From JALYXV01 sp963791545 (GTDB taxonomy: Bacteria > Actinomycetota > Acidimicrobiia > Acidimicrobiales > Palsa-688), in contig CAWBSR010000005.1 of assembly GCA_963791545.1 (NCBI GenBank), positions 1 through 57,912 on the forward strand: DNA of 57,912 nt, written 5' to 3'. The notes under the pieces were generated by a model. That model did no database searches. It had not been told where the DNA came from and worked only from the letters and a program-made list of their open reading frames with translations. The number at the start of each line of letters is the position of its first letter. Position 1 is the stretch's first letter. Shown here one piece after another: positions 42,366 to 50,176 of this stretch. Position numbers and translations under genes: made by a program.

Positions 42366-42765
42366 TCCCCCCCCGGATCAGCGCCACGATGGCACCGACA
42401 ACCACCGCGACCCATCCGCCGATCGGTATCGGGTCGATGCCCCGTCCCGTCGAGATCCACACCCCCAAGCCCAGGCCCCCGACGGTGCACACCGCCCCCG
42501 CCACCGCGGTAATCCGTCCCGGCTGGTGGCCGACCGACAGGATCACCTCGGTGACAACGAGGGCGAAGAGGACCCCGGCGATGTAGGGCATGACACCGGT
42601 GAACGGGTATTCGCCGAGGATCCACCCCCCCAGGGTGGCCAGGCCAGCGCCGAGCGCGATGCCGACGATCAAACGGGTCTGGGTTGGAGCAGGCGTCTCG
42701 ACGGGCTGGGCCGCGGGTGCGTCGGGCAACTGGGACATGCAGAAGCGAGAGTAGTCTTCGTCCAT
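42319..42765 (-). CDS. four-span membrane protein of unknown function
   Basis: From ATG 42765 the protein has 148 residues; ATG 42738 (MSQLPDAP) is an alternative. About four hydrophobic segments are visible (LIVGIALGAGLATLGGWIL, VMPYIAGVLFALVVTEVILS, AVAGAVCTVGGLGLGVWIS, IGGWVAVVVGAIVALIRG). I recognise no family. It is divergent from the plus-strand membrane gene; the two start codons overlap in CATGG, which suggests leaderless transcripts or that one start is wrong. The 3' end is antisense to the end of the anti-sigma gene. Confidence 0.65.
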   Translation of the reverse strand: MDEDYSRFCMSQLPDAPAAQPVETPAPTQTRLIVGIALGAGLATLGGWILGEYPFTGVMPYIAGVLFALVVTEVILSVGHQPGRITAVAGAVCTVGGLGLGVWISTGRGIDPIPIGGWVAVVVGAIVALIRGGIRRGVRPAANSPGPS

Positions 42766-43096
42766 GGCGCCAACCGCCTCACCCCCGCCGCAGACCGGCC
42801 ACGATTGGACCGGGGAGGCCGCCGATCGGATCGAGTCCGTGGTCACCGCGGTCCGCGACAAGACCACGGTGCCGGTGCAGAAGGTCGCCGCGGTGGTGGT
42901 CTACGGATTGGTGGCCGGCCTGCTCGGGGCCACCGCCTTGGTGTTGTTGTTCGTCGGGTTGTTCCGACTGCACGTGTACCTTCCATGGCACCCGGAGGGC
43001 CGCCGGGTGTGGATCACCTACGTGACGCTGGGCGCAATATTTTCCGCCTCGGGTGCGTTCTTGTGGCGGAAGCGCACCGCACCAGCCAGGGAGTAG
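42764..43096 (+). CDS. two-span membrane protein, phage-holin-like family
   Basis: The protein has 110 residues: a short soluble N-terminus, then two membrane segments (VAAVVVYGLVAGLLGATALV and VWITYVTLGAIFSASGAFLW) and a basic tail. Small proteins of this type (phage holin family or unnamed) are common beside trxB in actinobacteria. Its stop lies at 43096, three bases from the trxB ATG, so the two probably form an operon. No function can be assigned. Confidence 0.7.
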   Translation: MAPTASPPPQTGHDWTGEAADRIESVVTAVRDKTTVPVQKVAAVVVYGLVAGLLGATALVLLFVGLFRLHVYLPWHPEGRRVWITYVTLGAIFSASGAFLWRKRTAPARE

Positions 43097-43098
43097 TC

Positions 43099-44100
43099 AT
43101 GAGCGAGCCCATCCGAGACATCCTCATCGTGGGCTCCGGCCCGGCCGGCCTCACCGCGGCCATCTACTCGGCGCGGGCCAATCTTCGCCCCTTGGTCATC
43201 GAAGGCCTGCCGTCATCGAGCAGCGACCAGCCGGGTGGCCAGTTGATGCTGACCACCGACGTCGAAAACTATCCCGGCTTCGTCGACGGGATCATGGGGC
43301 CTGATCTGATGGGTCGCTTCCGGGCCCAGGCGGAGCGCTTCGGTGCCGAGTACCTGACTACCAAGGTGACCCGCGTCGACCTGTCGGTCCGCCCCTTCCG
43401 GGCGTGGGCTCCCGACCCGTCCACCGGCGAGGAGCAGGAGTACGCCAGCAAGGCACTCATCGTGTCGACCGGCGCCCGGGCTTTGATGTTGGGCCTGGAG
43501 GCCGAGCGGCGCCTGATGGGCTATGGAGTGTCCACGTGCGCCACGTGCGACGGATTCTTCTTCCGGGGCCGGGACATCGCGGTCGTGGGGGGCGGTGATT
43601 CGGCGCTCGAGGAGGCGACATTCCTCACCAAGTTCGCGGACACGGTGACGGTCATCCATCGCCGCAAGGAGCTCCGGGCGTCGAAGATCATGCAGGACCG
43701 GGCCTTCAAGAACCCCAAGGTGCGATTCATCTGGGACACCGTCGTGACCGACGTAGTGGGCGACACCAAGGTGCAGGCGCTGAAGCTGCGCAACATTGTC
43801 ACCGAGGAGCACTCGGAGTTGCCGGTCGCAGGACTGTTCGTCGCCATCGGTCACGTGCCCAACACGGACCTGTTCAAGGGTCAGTTGGATATGGACGACA
43901 ACGGGTATCTGATCACCCATGACGGGAGCAAGACCAACATCGAGGGGGTCTTCGCCTGTGGTGACGTCCAAGACCACGTGTACCGGCAGGCGATCACCGC
44001 GGCCGGGTCGGGATGCATGGCGGCCATCGACTCCGAGCGCTGGTTGGAAGCCCAGCACGAGGCGCCGCCCGAAATCAAAGAGACGCCTACGGAGTGGTAG
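43099..44100 (+). CDS. trxB: thioredoxin-disulfide reductase
   Basis: The protein has 333 residues from ATG 43099, with GGGAG six bases upstream. It reduces thioredoxin with NADPH through FAD. The FAD site GSGPAGLTAAIYSARA is at 12-27, the redox-active CATC at 147-150 and the NADPH-binding GGGDSALEEATFL after it. The C-terminal FAD site is GVFACGDVQDHVYRQAITAAGSG (positions about 285-307). Length is normal. trxA follows after 88 bp. The longer open frame to 42526 is a shadow of other genes. Confidence 0.97.
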   Translation: MSEPIRDILIVGSGPAGLTAAIYSARANLRPLVIEGLPSSSSDQPGGQLMLTTDVENYPGFVDGIMGPDLMGRFRAQAERFGAEYLTTKVTRVDLSVRPFRAWAPDPSTGEEQEYASKALIVSTGARALMLGLEAERRLMGYGVSTCATCDGFFFRGRDIAVVGGGDSALEEATFLTKFADTVTVIHRRKELRASKIMQDRAFKNPKVRFIWDTVVTDVVGDTKVQALKLRNIVTEEHSELPVAGLFVAIGHVPNTDLFKGQLDMDDNGYLITHDGSKTNIEGVFACGDVQDHVYRQAITAAGSGCMAAIDSERWLEAQHEAPPEIKETPTEW

Positions 44101-44188
44101 TTGAGCGTTGGAATGTTGGGCGAGGTCCCGGCGTTACCCAGTCGGGCGCTAGGTTTGGCGCCTTATCGTCCGAGGAGGTCGATTCGCA

Positions 44189-44515
44189 ATGGGTACCGGT
44201 ACGCTGACGCTGACCGAACAAACGTTCGATGAGACGATTAAGGGTTCAGAGACTCTGGTCCTGGTCGATTTCTGGGCCGAATGGTGTGGCCCGTGCAAGA
44301 TGATCGCTCCCGTGCTGGATCAGATCGCGACCGATCATCCCGGGCGGCTGAGGATCGGCAAGATCAACATCGACGAGAACCTGGAGTTGGCGCAGCGGTT
44401 CGAGGTCATGAGCATTCCGACCCTGATCCTGTTCAAGGACGGCGAACCGCAGCTGCGGATCATCGGCTACAAGGGCAAGGGGCAACTCCTCGAGGAGCTG
44501 CATCCATTTCTGTAG
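44189..44515 (+). CDS. trxA: thioredoxin
   Basis: The protein has 108 residues from ATG 44189, preceded by GAGGAGG ten bases upstream. Thioredoxin reduces protein disulfides with electrons from TrxB. The active site WCGPCK is at 32-37 with Cys33 and Cys36. The conserved cis-proline is in MSIPTLILFKDGE, and the end is typical. The last ten bases overlap the proposed start of the CwlM-like gene. Confidence 0.98.
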   Translation: MGTGTLTLTEQTFDETIKGSETLVLVDFWAEWCGPCKMIAPVLDQIATDHPGRLRIGKINIDENLELAQRFEVMSIPTLILFKDGEPQLRIIGYKGKGQLLEELHPFL

Positions 44516-45561
44516 CACCGACGGGCGCCGTCGCTGCGGCGGGCTCACTTCCGCTGCGGACGGACAGCCAGGGGGAGTCGGTTCGGGACCTTCAGGGACG
44601 GCTGACCGCCCTCGGGTACGACTGGACCGGCGACGTTGAGGGTTGGTACGGCCCCGCCACCGGAACTGCCGTTCGGGCCTTCCAACTCGAGCGCGGCCTC
44701 CGTGACGACGGCGTGTGCGGCGACCAGACCTGGGGAGCCCTGGTCGAGGCGGGACTGGCGCTCGGCGACCGGCTGCTCTACTACAAGCGACCCATGCTCC
44801 GGGGCGACGACGTCGCCAACCTCCAGCGTCACCTGGGGGCGCTGGGTTTCGATGCCGGCCGGGTGGACGGCATCTTCGGTGTCCAGACCAACCTGGCCTT
44901 GCGGGACTTTCAGCGCAACTCCGGCCTCAGCGTCGAAGACGGCATCGTGGGACCGGAAACCCTGAGGCAGTTGTTGAGGGTAAGTGGAAAGGCCAACGGC
45001 ACCGATGTGGTGGCCGACGTCCGGGAGCGTCAGCGCCTCAGGGAGGCGCCTCGTACCCTCACCGGTCGCCGGGTGGTGGTGGGGGAGACCGGTGGTCTCT
45101 CGGCCCTCGCCGAGGGCGTCCGGCGGGCCTTGGCCCGCTCCGGTTGCTGGGTCAACACCCTCCATGACCCTGATGAGTCGTTCCAGGCCAGGGAGGCCAA
45201 CGGGCTGCGCGGTGATGTCTACCTCGGTCTACGTCTCGAGTTGGAGGCGGCCGGTTGTGGGACCGCCTACTTCGTGGGCTACAACGGGATCGGATCCGAG
45301 GGGGGCCGGCGCCTGGCGGAGGCGATCCAGGCGACTGTCCCCGCGGCGCTGGCCATCCCGGACCGGGGGTCACGGGGCATGCGGGTCCCGGTCCTGCGGG
45401 AGACGCGGATGCCGGCCGTGCTGGTCGAGTTCGGACCGGCGGCGGTGGTGGTCGAGCATGGACCGGCGGTCGCCAATGCCCTCACGGTGGCGCTGGCGCG
45501 GTGGGTTTCTTCGCCCTGTGACGAGCAGGGGCCGATGTCCCCGCCGTCCGCTACCCCTTAG
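44506..45561 (+). CDS. cwlM: CwlM-like amidase-fold protein with two peptidoglycan-binding domains
   Basis: In-frame homology begins right after trxA, but no ATG/GTG/TTG precedes it. ATT 44506 has GAGGAG eight bases upstream and gives 351 residues. Two PG_binding_1 domains are visible (LQGRLTALGYDWTGDVEGWYG and LQRHLGALGFDAGRVDGIFG, each region about 60 residues). The C-terminal amidase_3 fold reads VVVGETGG where active enzymes have DPGHGG, and LGLRLE where they have SIHAN; only the Glu of VLVEFGP remains. Both zinc histidines are missing. There is no signal peptide. In mycobacteria CwlM, in this same position, is a cytoplasmic regulator of MurA controlled by PknB. A regulatory pseudoenzyme is likely here too. 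Confidence 0.88.
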   Translation: MSVAPTGAVAAAGSLPLRTDSQGESVRDLQGRLTALGYDWTGDVEGWYGPATGTAVRAFQLERGLRDDGVCGDQTWGALVEAGLALGDRLLYYKRPMLRGDDVANLQRHLGALGFDAGRVDGIFGVQTNLALRDFQRNSGLSVEDGIVGPETLRQLLRVSGKANGTDVVADVRERQRLREAPRTLTGRRVVVGETGGLSALAEGVRRALARSGCWVNTLHDPDESFQAREANGLRGDVYLGLRLELEAAGCGTAYFVGYNGIGSEGGRRLAEAIQATVPAALAIPDRGSRGMRVPVLRETRMPAVLVEFGPAAVVVEHGPAVANALTVALARWVSSPCDEQGPMSPPSATP

Positions 45562-45609
45562 CCGCCCTCGCCCCGGCTTCCGTCGTGAGGCTCCGGCGCA
45601 CGGTGACCG

Positions 45610-45646
45610 GTGGATATCCACACTGTCATGCACAGGTTGTGGATCA
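45610..45646. promoter_or_regulatory. DnaA-box-like palindromes between cwlM and parB
   Basis: GTGGATATCCAC (45610-45621) is a perfect 12-bp palindrome made of two overlapping box-like halves. TGTGGATCA follows at 45638. The 13-mer CACAGGTTGTGGA at 45631 is identical to the one upstream of dnaA (10198-10210). Confidence 0.45.
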
Positions 45647-45700
45647 CCAGAGCGGAAGTACACCCTCAGTTCTGGCCTGGCCAGGGGCCACAAGTGCTGG

Positions 45701-46588
45701 TCAGGCCGTCGGAGCTTCGGTCATGGCCCGGTAGATTCGCTCGAGATCCTCCAGAGTGGCGAACTCGATGACCACTCGGCCCTTGCGGGCTCCCATATCG
45801 ACCTTCACCCTCGTGTCGAGGTGCTGCGACAGCAGATTCTCCAGTTCCACGACTCCCGGAGGTCGCAGCCGGCCCAATCGAGGCGCGGCGCCGTTGGTTG
45901 TCCCCGGTTCGGAGCGCTGGCGGACCGCCTCCTCGACTGCCCGCACGGAGAGTTCCTCGGCCACCGCCCGGCGGGCCAGGGCTTCCTGGAAGTTTCGGTC
46001 GGGCGTCCCCAAAAGGGCTCGGGCATGACCGGCCGACAGTTGCCCCTCGATAACCAACCGCTGAATGCTGGGCGGGAGCTGGAACAGGCGCAGTGTGTTG
46101 GAGATGGCCGCCCGGCTGCGACCGACCCGGCCGGCCATCTGCTCATGGGTCAGGCCGAAATCCTCGATCAGCTGCTGGTACGCAGCCGCCTCTTCCATGG
46201 GGTTGAGGTCGACCCGGTGCAGGTTCTCGATCAGCGCCTGCTCGACGCTGCCGAGCTCGTCGACCGTGCGGATCAGGGCGGGGATGGTGTGCAGGCCGGC
46301 TCGACGGGCGGCTCGCCAACGGCGCTCGCCCGCGATCAGCTCGTAGTGGTCCTCGGCCGTGGTCCGCAGCAGGACCGGCTGGAGGACGCCCACCGCCAGG
46401 ATGGACGCCGTCAGCGAGCTCAGGTCCTCTTCGTCGAAGTGATTGCGGGGCTGGTGCGGATTGGGGCGGATGCTGTTGATCGGTACATCCAAGAGTGCCG
46501 ACCCACGATCGCCCAGGATGTTGTTCGGGATGAGATCGTTGGGGATGAGGGCTTCCAACCCTCTACCCAACCCGCTGCGCCGCGCCAC
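45701..46588 (-). CDS. parB: chromosome partitioning protein ParB
   Basis: The protein has 295 residues. ParB is a CTP-dependent clamp that loads at parS and spreads, organising the origin region for segregation. The N-terminal GLGRGLEALIP is the usual ParA-contact segment. SIRPNPHQPRNHFDEEDL and LIAGERRWRAARRAGL form the CTP-binding ParB/Srx domain. The HTH is around GLTHEQMAGRVGRSRAAISN (20 residues), and the C-terminal dimerisation domain ends at LERIYRAMTE. Its start overlaps the 3' end of parA by 26 bp. Two strong parS sites lie upstream of parA. Confidence 0.97.
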   Translation of the reverse strand: MARRSGLGRGLEALIPNDLIPNNILGDRGSALLDVPINSIRPNPHQPRNHFDEEDLSSLTASILAVGVLQPVLLRTTAEDHYELIAGERRWRAARRAGLHTIPALIRTVDELGSVEQALIENLHRVDLNPMEEAAAYQQLIEDFGLTHEQMAGRVGRSRAAISNTLRLFQLPPSIQRLVIEGQLSAGHARALLGTPDRNFQEALARRAVAEELSVRAVEEAVRQRSEPGTTNGAAPRLGRLRPPGVVELENLLSQHLDTRVKVDMGARKGRVVIEFATLEDLERIYRAMTEAPTA

Positions 46589-47507
46589 CGCTCACCTCCT
46601 TGGCTAGCTCCCGGTAGGCCGTGGCACCCCGAGATGACGAATCGAACAGGATGATCGGCTGGCCGAAGGACGGTGCCTCGGACAGTCGGACGGTGCGGGG
46701 CACGACATGGCGGCACACCCGGTCCCCGAAGTGCTGGCGGACCTCACGGACCACCTGCTCCGCCAGCCGGGTCCGGGCGTCGTACATGGTCAGGATGATG
46801 GTGGAGACCTCGAGCCGAGGGTTGAGGTTGGTCTGGACCAGGTTGACATTGCGCAGGAGCTGGCCCAGCCCTTCCAGGGCGTAGTACTCGCACTGGATGG
46901 GGACGACCACCTCGGTCGCCGCGGCCAGGCCGTTCACGGTGAGCAGGCCCAGCGAGGGTGGACAGTCGATCATGATGAAGTCGAAGTCCTCGGTGACCTG
47001 CTCGACGGCCCGCCGGAGCCGGAGTTCCCGGCTGAAGACCGGTACCAGCTCGATTTCTGCTCCAGCCAGGTGGATGGTGGCGGGGACCACGAACAGGTTG
47101 CGCAGGCTGGTCGGCTCGATGGCGTCCTGCATGGGCACGTCGTGCAGGATGACGTCGTAGATCGTGGCCTCGAGGTTGCGACTGTTGATCCCGAGGCCGG
47201 TGGTGGCGTTGCCCTGGGGGTCGAGGTCGACGACCAGGACCCGGTAGCCCAACTCGGCCAGCGCCGCCCCCAGGTTGACGGCCGTGGTGGTTTTGCCCAC
47301 GCCACCCTTCTGATTGGCAACTGCCAGGATGCGGGGCAGCGGCGGCTTGGGTCTGGCGCGTGCGACCACCGGGTCGTCCTCGGGCAACGTCAATGGCGCC
47401 GCCTCGGGTTCGTCGGCCGTCTTGGCGGCTCGCAGCACCCGGTCGGACTCTCTGAGCTGGTCGAACACGGTGGCAGCCCTACTTCGGAGCTGCTCCGGAT
47501 CGATCAC
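46563..47507 (-). CDS. parA: chromosome partitioning ATPase ParA
   Basis: ParA uses ATP-dependent nucleoid binding to move ParB-parS complexes. I prefer GTG 47507 (314 residues), because GAGGGGAGG is directly against the ATG at 47516 but nine bases from this GTG. A 60-residue N-terminal extension precedes the deviant Walker A, VANQKGGVGKTTTAVNLG. VLVVDLDPQGNATTGLG and the IDCPPSLGLLTVNGL motif follow. The C-terminal part is typical of Soj proteins. It is co-transcribed with parB. The extension may bind a polar partner. Confidence 0.96.
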   Translation of the reverse strand: MIDPEQLRSRAATVFDQLRESDRVLRAAKTADEPEAAPLTLPEDDPVVARARPKPPLPRILAVANQKGGVGKTTTAVNLGAALAELGYRVLVVDLDPQGNATTGLGINSRNLEATIYDVILHDVPMQDAIEPTSLRNLFVVPATIHLAGAEIELVPVFSRELRLRRAVEQVTEDFDFIMIDCPPSLGLLTVNGLAAATEVVVPIQCEYYALEGLGQLLRNVNLVQTNLNPRLEVSTIILTMYDARTRLAEQVVREVRQHFGDRVCRHVVPRTVRLSEAPSFGQPIILFDSSSRGATAYRELAKEVSGGAAQRVG

Positions 47508-47635
47508 AATGACCATCCTCCCCTCGCCAAGTCAAGGTCAAGCGGTACTAACGATTTAGTGTATCGACTCCAAAGCGTAAACCTGTGTTAGAGCGTCGCG
47601 AGCTCAGATTGTCCCGGCTTGCTCGGCAGCCACTC

Positions 47636-47651
47636 CGTTCCACGTGAAACA
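47636..47651. promoter_or_regulatory. parS site 1
   Basis: CGTTCCACGTGAAACA matches 14 of 16 bases of the parS consensus TGTTTCACGTGAAACA, including the central CACGTG. It lies about 130 bp upstream of parA. Confidence 0.9.
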
Positions 47652-47828
47652 GTGACAGAACGATGGACGGCTTTGGGGGATACCCCTCGGGCCCGGCGGT
47701 CGGTTCCACCCTCCTCGGGACCAGAGTCATCCGGGAGTCGCTTCGGTTTTGGCCACCGGATTCCCTATCAATCTGCCGGCCGTGTCGCCTGCCGGCCACC
47801 GGTCGGACGTGGACCCCGGCGAAGCGAG

Positions 47829-47844
47829 AGTTCCACGTGAACGC
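47829..47844. promoter_or_regulatory. weak parS-like site
   Basis: AGTTCCACGTGAACGC keeps the GTTCCACGTGAA core but matches only 11 of 16 consensus bases. It may be a weak or relic site. Confidence 0.45.
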
Positions 47845-48393
47845 GGGCGGAGCGAGGGCGCGTCTTGGCGCTGTCGATCGGGGCAGGGCCGGAACCCATT
47901 CGGAGGTGGTCGGCGTCTGTTTGGATCGAGGACGTTGAAAAGGGCCTCACGGGCCGCCCGAGGAACGGTCGGAAAAAGGTGAGGGGCAGGGCAAGGAGAA
48001 GGCGCGGGCACCCTGGAGGCGGTGACGGCAGGAGTTGGCCAGCCAAGGCGACAGGACCTGAAGCTGGCGGGACAAGCGCCACCGCGCCCGCGCCAGCGCG
48101 CCGGGTATCAGCACGGTGGGAGGGGCGAGGCGGGCTGGGCCAGGGCGGGTGCTCCTTGCTGGTGGATGGCCGAGGAACCGGGGGAGATACGGCCGGCGAG
48201 AAGTGGCGTCTGGGAAGGGCGGGGATGCCCGGGGTCTCCGGCCCTTGGCGGCGGGTGCCCCCACCAGTTTCCGTTAGGCACGCGTCCCCGGCCCCGTCCC
48301 GTGCGCTGGCCGAATGCGCCGGCCGTTTGCTGTCGCAGTCCCCGCAGAGGAGGGAAGGACGAATCCACCCCTCGGAGACCTTCCTGTCGGAGC

Positions 48394-48409
48394 CGTTCCA
48401 CGTGAAACA
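48394..48409. promoter_or_regulatory. parS site 2
   Basis: CGTTCCACGTGAAACA is identical in all 16 bases to site 1 and lies 8 bp from the rsmG stop. Two identical sites 758 bp apart make a good ParB nucleation region. Confidence 0.9.
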
Positions 48410-48416
48410 GCCGGCG

Positions 48417-49037
48417 TCAGAAAAGAGGGCGCTTCTGGGGGATGCCTACCCGCCGGGGATAGCGCGGCGGACACGAGCCGACCTGGCACAAACGTTGCAG
48501 GGCGACCGGAGACACCCGACTGCCGCCGTCGACCAACCCCAGCAGGTCGAGCCCCTCGGCGGGCCAGCGGTGAGGGGCGCCACCTGGGGGCTCGGCGACG
48601 ACAACGGCACCGCCGGGCCGCAGCAACGGAGCCGAACACTCGGCCGTCACCGCCGGTCCACCGAACCCCCGGGCCACAACCAGGTCCGCCTGGCCTCGCC
48701 AGCGGGGGTTGTTCCCGACCTCCTCAGCCCGGCTGGTGACGACCTCCACCCGATCTTCCAAGCCCAGCGACGGCAGCGCCTCGCGGACGAAGGCGGTCCG
48801 GCGCACATTGGCATCCAGGAGGACCCAGGTCGAGTCCCGCCAGACTAGGGCGAGGACCAAACCGGGGATCCCGGCTCCACTGCCCAGGTCTACGGCCTGG
48901 TTGGGAGCCTCGGGAACGAGGCTGGCGAACGCCAGGCTGTGGGCCAAGTGGCCGGCGACGTCACCCGGCCCCAGGAAGTGGTGGCGCCGGGCATCGTCGA
49001 AGATGGCCAGCAGTGCCTGCCGGAGCGCTTCTGGCAA
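48417..49037 (-). CDS. rsmG: 16S rRNA (guanine-N7)-methyltransferase
   Basis: The protein has 206 residues. RsmG (GidB) methylates G527 of 16S rRNA; its loss gives low-level streptomycin resistance. The SAM motif AVDLGSGAGIPGLVLAL and the following LLDANVRRTAFVREAL are diagnostic, with VVARGFGGPAVTAECSAPLL in the central region (20 residues). The start is TTG 49037, 25 bp after jag, with a weak GGGG in front; a start further upstream is limited by jag. It is part of the rnpA-yidD-yidC-jag-rsmG series. Confidence 0.94.
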   Translation of the reverse strand: MPEALRQALLAIFDDARRHHFLGPGDVAGHLAHSLAFASLVPEAPNQAVDLGSGAGIPGLVLALVWRDSTWVLLDANVRRTAFVREALPSLGLEDRVEVVTSRAEEVGNNPRWRGQADLVVARGFGGPAVTAECSAPLLRPGGAVVVAEPPGGAPHRWPAEGLDLLGLVDGGSRVSPVALQRLCQVGSCPPRYPRRVGIPQKRPLF

Positions 49038-49062
49038 CCCCGGCCGCGGCTCAACGGGTCCC

Positions 49063-50172
49063 TCAGGCGTCGGCGGTGGCGGGCGCGGGGAGGATCACGA
49101 CCCGGCGCCAGGGATCTTCGCCTTCCGAGACAGTGACCACGCCGTCGATGTCGTTCACGGTGTCATGAACGATCTTGCGGTCGGCGGCACTCATCGGTTC
49201 CAGCACTCGGCGGGTCCCTGACGCCTGGACCTCCTCGGCCACCTGGCGGGTAAAACGGGCCAGGGCGTCCCTACGCTTGCGCCGGTACCCGGAGACATCG
49301 ACCAGGATGCGTCCGTTGGCGGCGCTGGTCTTACGTTGCACCACCGTGCGAGTGAGGTCCTGGATCGCCAGGAGCGTGGCCCCCTTGGGCCCTATGAGCA
49401 GGCCCAGATCCTGGCCAGTGAGGTTGAGCTCGATCGTCTCCTCCTCGGGTTGGGTGACGTTCACCTCGGCCTCGAGGCCCATGCGCTTGGCCAAGCCGTC
49501 GAGGAAGTCCTTCGCCACGTCTGCCTGCTCGTCGAGTGATACGTCCATCCCGCCTCCTGGGCTCATGGTGAAATCGTCGTCAGACTGGCCGTCGCCGCTT
49601 TCCGGGGACCGGCCGGACCGTCCGCGGGGCGATGACCGAGAGCTATCGCTTTGGCGGTTGTTCTCGGGACCGGCGGTTGCGGCTCCGGTCCGCCGGCGCC
49701 GTCCGGTGCGGCTGGCCGCCCCATCGCGGTCGCCATCAGGTTCGCCGGCTACCGCGGCGCCGGCTCCCGGGGCGGCGCCGGGTACTGCGGCGGCGCCGGC
49801 ACTGCTGGCACTTACCGGTAGCCGAGGGGAGCCGGATCCGCTGGTGGCCGAAACCTCGCGCTCGGCTGGCTGGCGTGCTGCCGGCCTCGGAGCAGGCGCG
49901 GATTCGGCCCCTCCCTCGGCACTGGCTGGGGCGCTATCGGAGCCCGGTCCCTTGCGCCGGCCCCGGCGATCCCGCCGTTCTTCCTTGGGGCGTGGCTTGG
50001 TCGGCCGGACCCGGGCCCGCACCCTGGCCTCCGACCGCAGCCGCCCGAATAAACCGAACCGCGGTTCTTCGACGATCTCGAACTCGGCGTCTTGCTCATC
50101 GACGCCCAACTGGTCCAGGGCGGCTTCCTTGGCCTCGTCGACCGTGCGCCCGGTGGTTTCGACCCATTCCAT
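49063..50172 (-). CDS. jag: Jag/KhpB RNA-binding protein (Jag_N, KH, R3H)
   Basis: From ATG 50172, with AGGTAGG upstream, the protein has 369 residues. The Jag_N domain comes first (MEWVETTGRTVDEAKEAAL). A long basic and Ser/Gly/Pro-rich linker of about 170 residues follows. The KH domain has GLLIGPKGATLLAIQDL with the GxxG loop, and R3H is near RRVLEPMSAADRKIVHDTV. KhpB-type proteins bind RNA and affect cell-wall elongation. It is four bases from the yidC stop. The linker is unusually long. Confidence 0.93.
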   Translation of the reverse strand: MEWVETTGRTVDEAKEAALDQLGVDEQDAEFEIVEEPRFGLFGRLRSEARVRARVRPTKPRPKEERRDRRGRRKGPGSDSAPASAEGGAESAPAPRPAARQPAEREVSATSGSGSPRLPVSASSAGAAAVPGAAPGAGAAVAGEPDGDRDGAASRTGRRRRTGAATAGPENNRQSDSSRSSPRGRSGRSPESGDGQSDDDFTMSPGGGMDVSLDEQADVAKDFLDGLAKRMGLEAEVNVTQPEEETIELNLTGQDLGLLIGPKGATLLAIQDLTRTVVQRKTSAANGRILVDVSGYRRKRRDALARFTRQVAEEVQASGTRRVLEPMSAADRKIVHDTVNDIDGVVTVSEGEDPWRRVVILPAPATADA

Positions 50173-50176
50173 GTGC

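Larger units (their letters stand above)
47508..48416. other. parS-containing gap between parA and rsmG
   Basis: About 0.9 kb has no gene I can support; the long frames here lack protein-like composition and homology. It contains two strong and one weak parS-like sites. In related genomes rsmG and parA are adjacent, so this gap is an expansion. It should also contain the parAB promoter near 47520-47570, where the sequence is AT-richer. Confidence 0.6.

Noticed and set aside
42526..43098. 191-codon upstream extension of trxB
   Set aside because: It overlaps two other membrane genes and lacks homology; GGGAG before ATG 43099 marks the true start.
44281..44505. ATG 44281 as the start of the CwlM-like gene
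   Set aside because: It would lie inside the trxA active-site region and add 75 residues of frameshifted thioredoxin; ATT 44506 with GAGGAG fits better.
47865..48848. Long plus-strand frame across the parA-rsmG gap and rsmG
   Set aside because: It runs antisense through rsmG, has no ribosome site or recognisable protein, and contains parS; open frames are expected by chance at this GC content.
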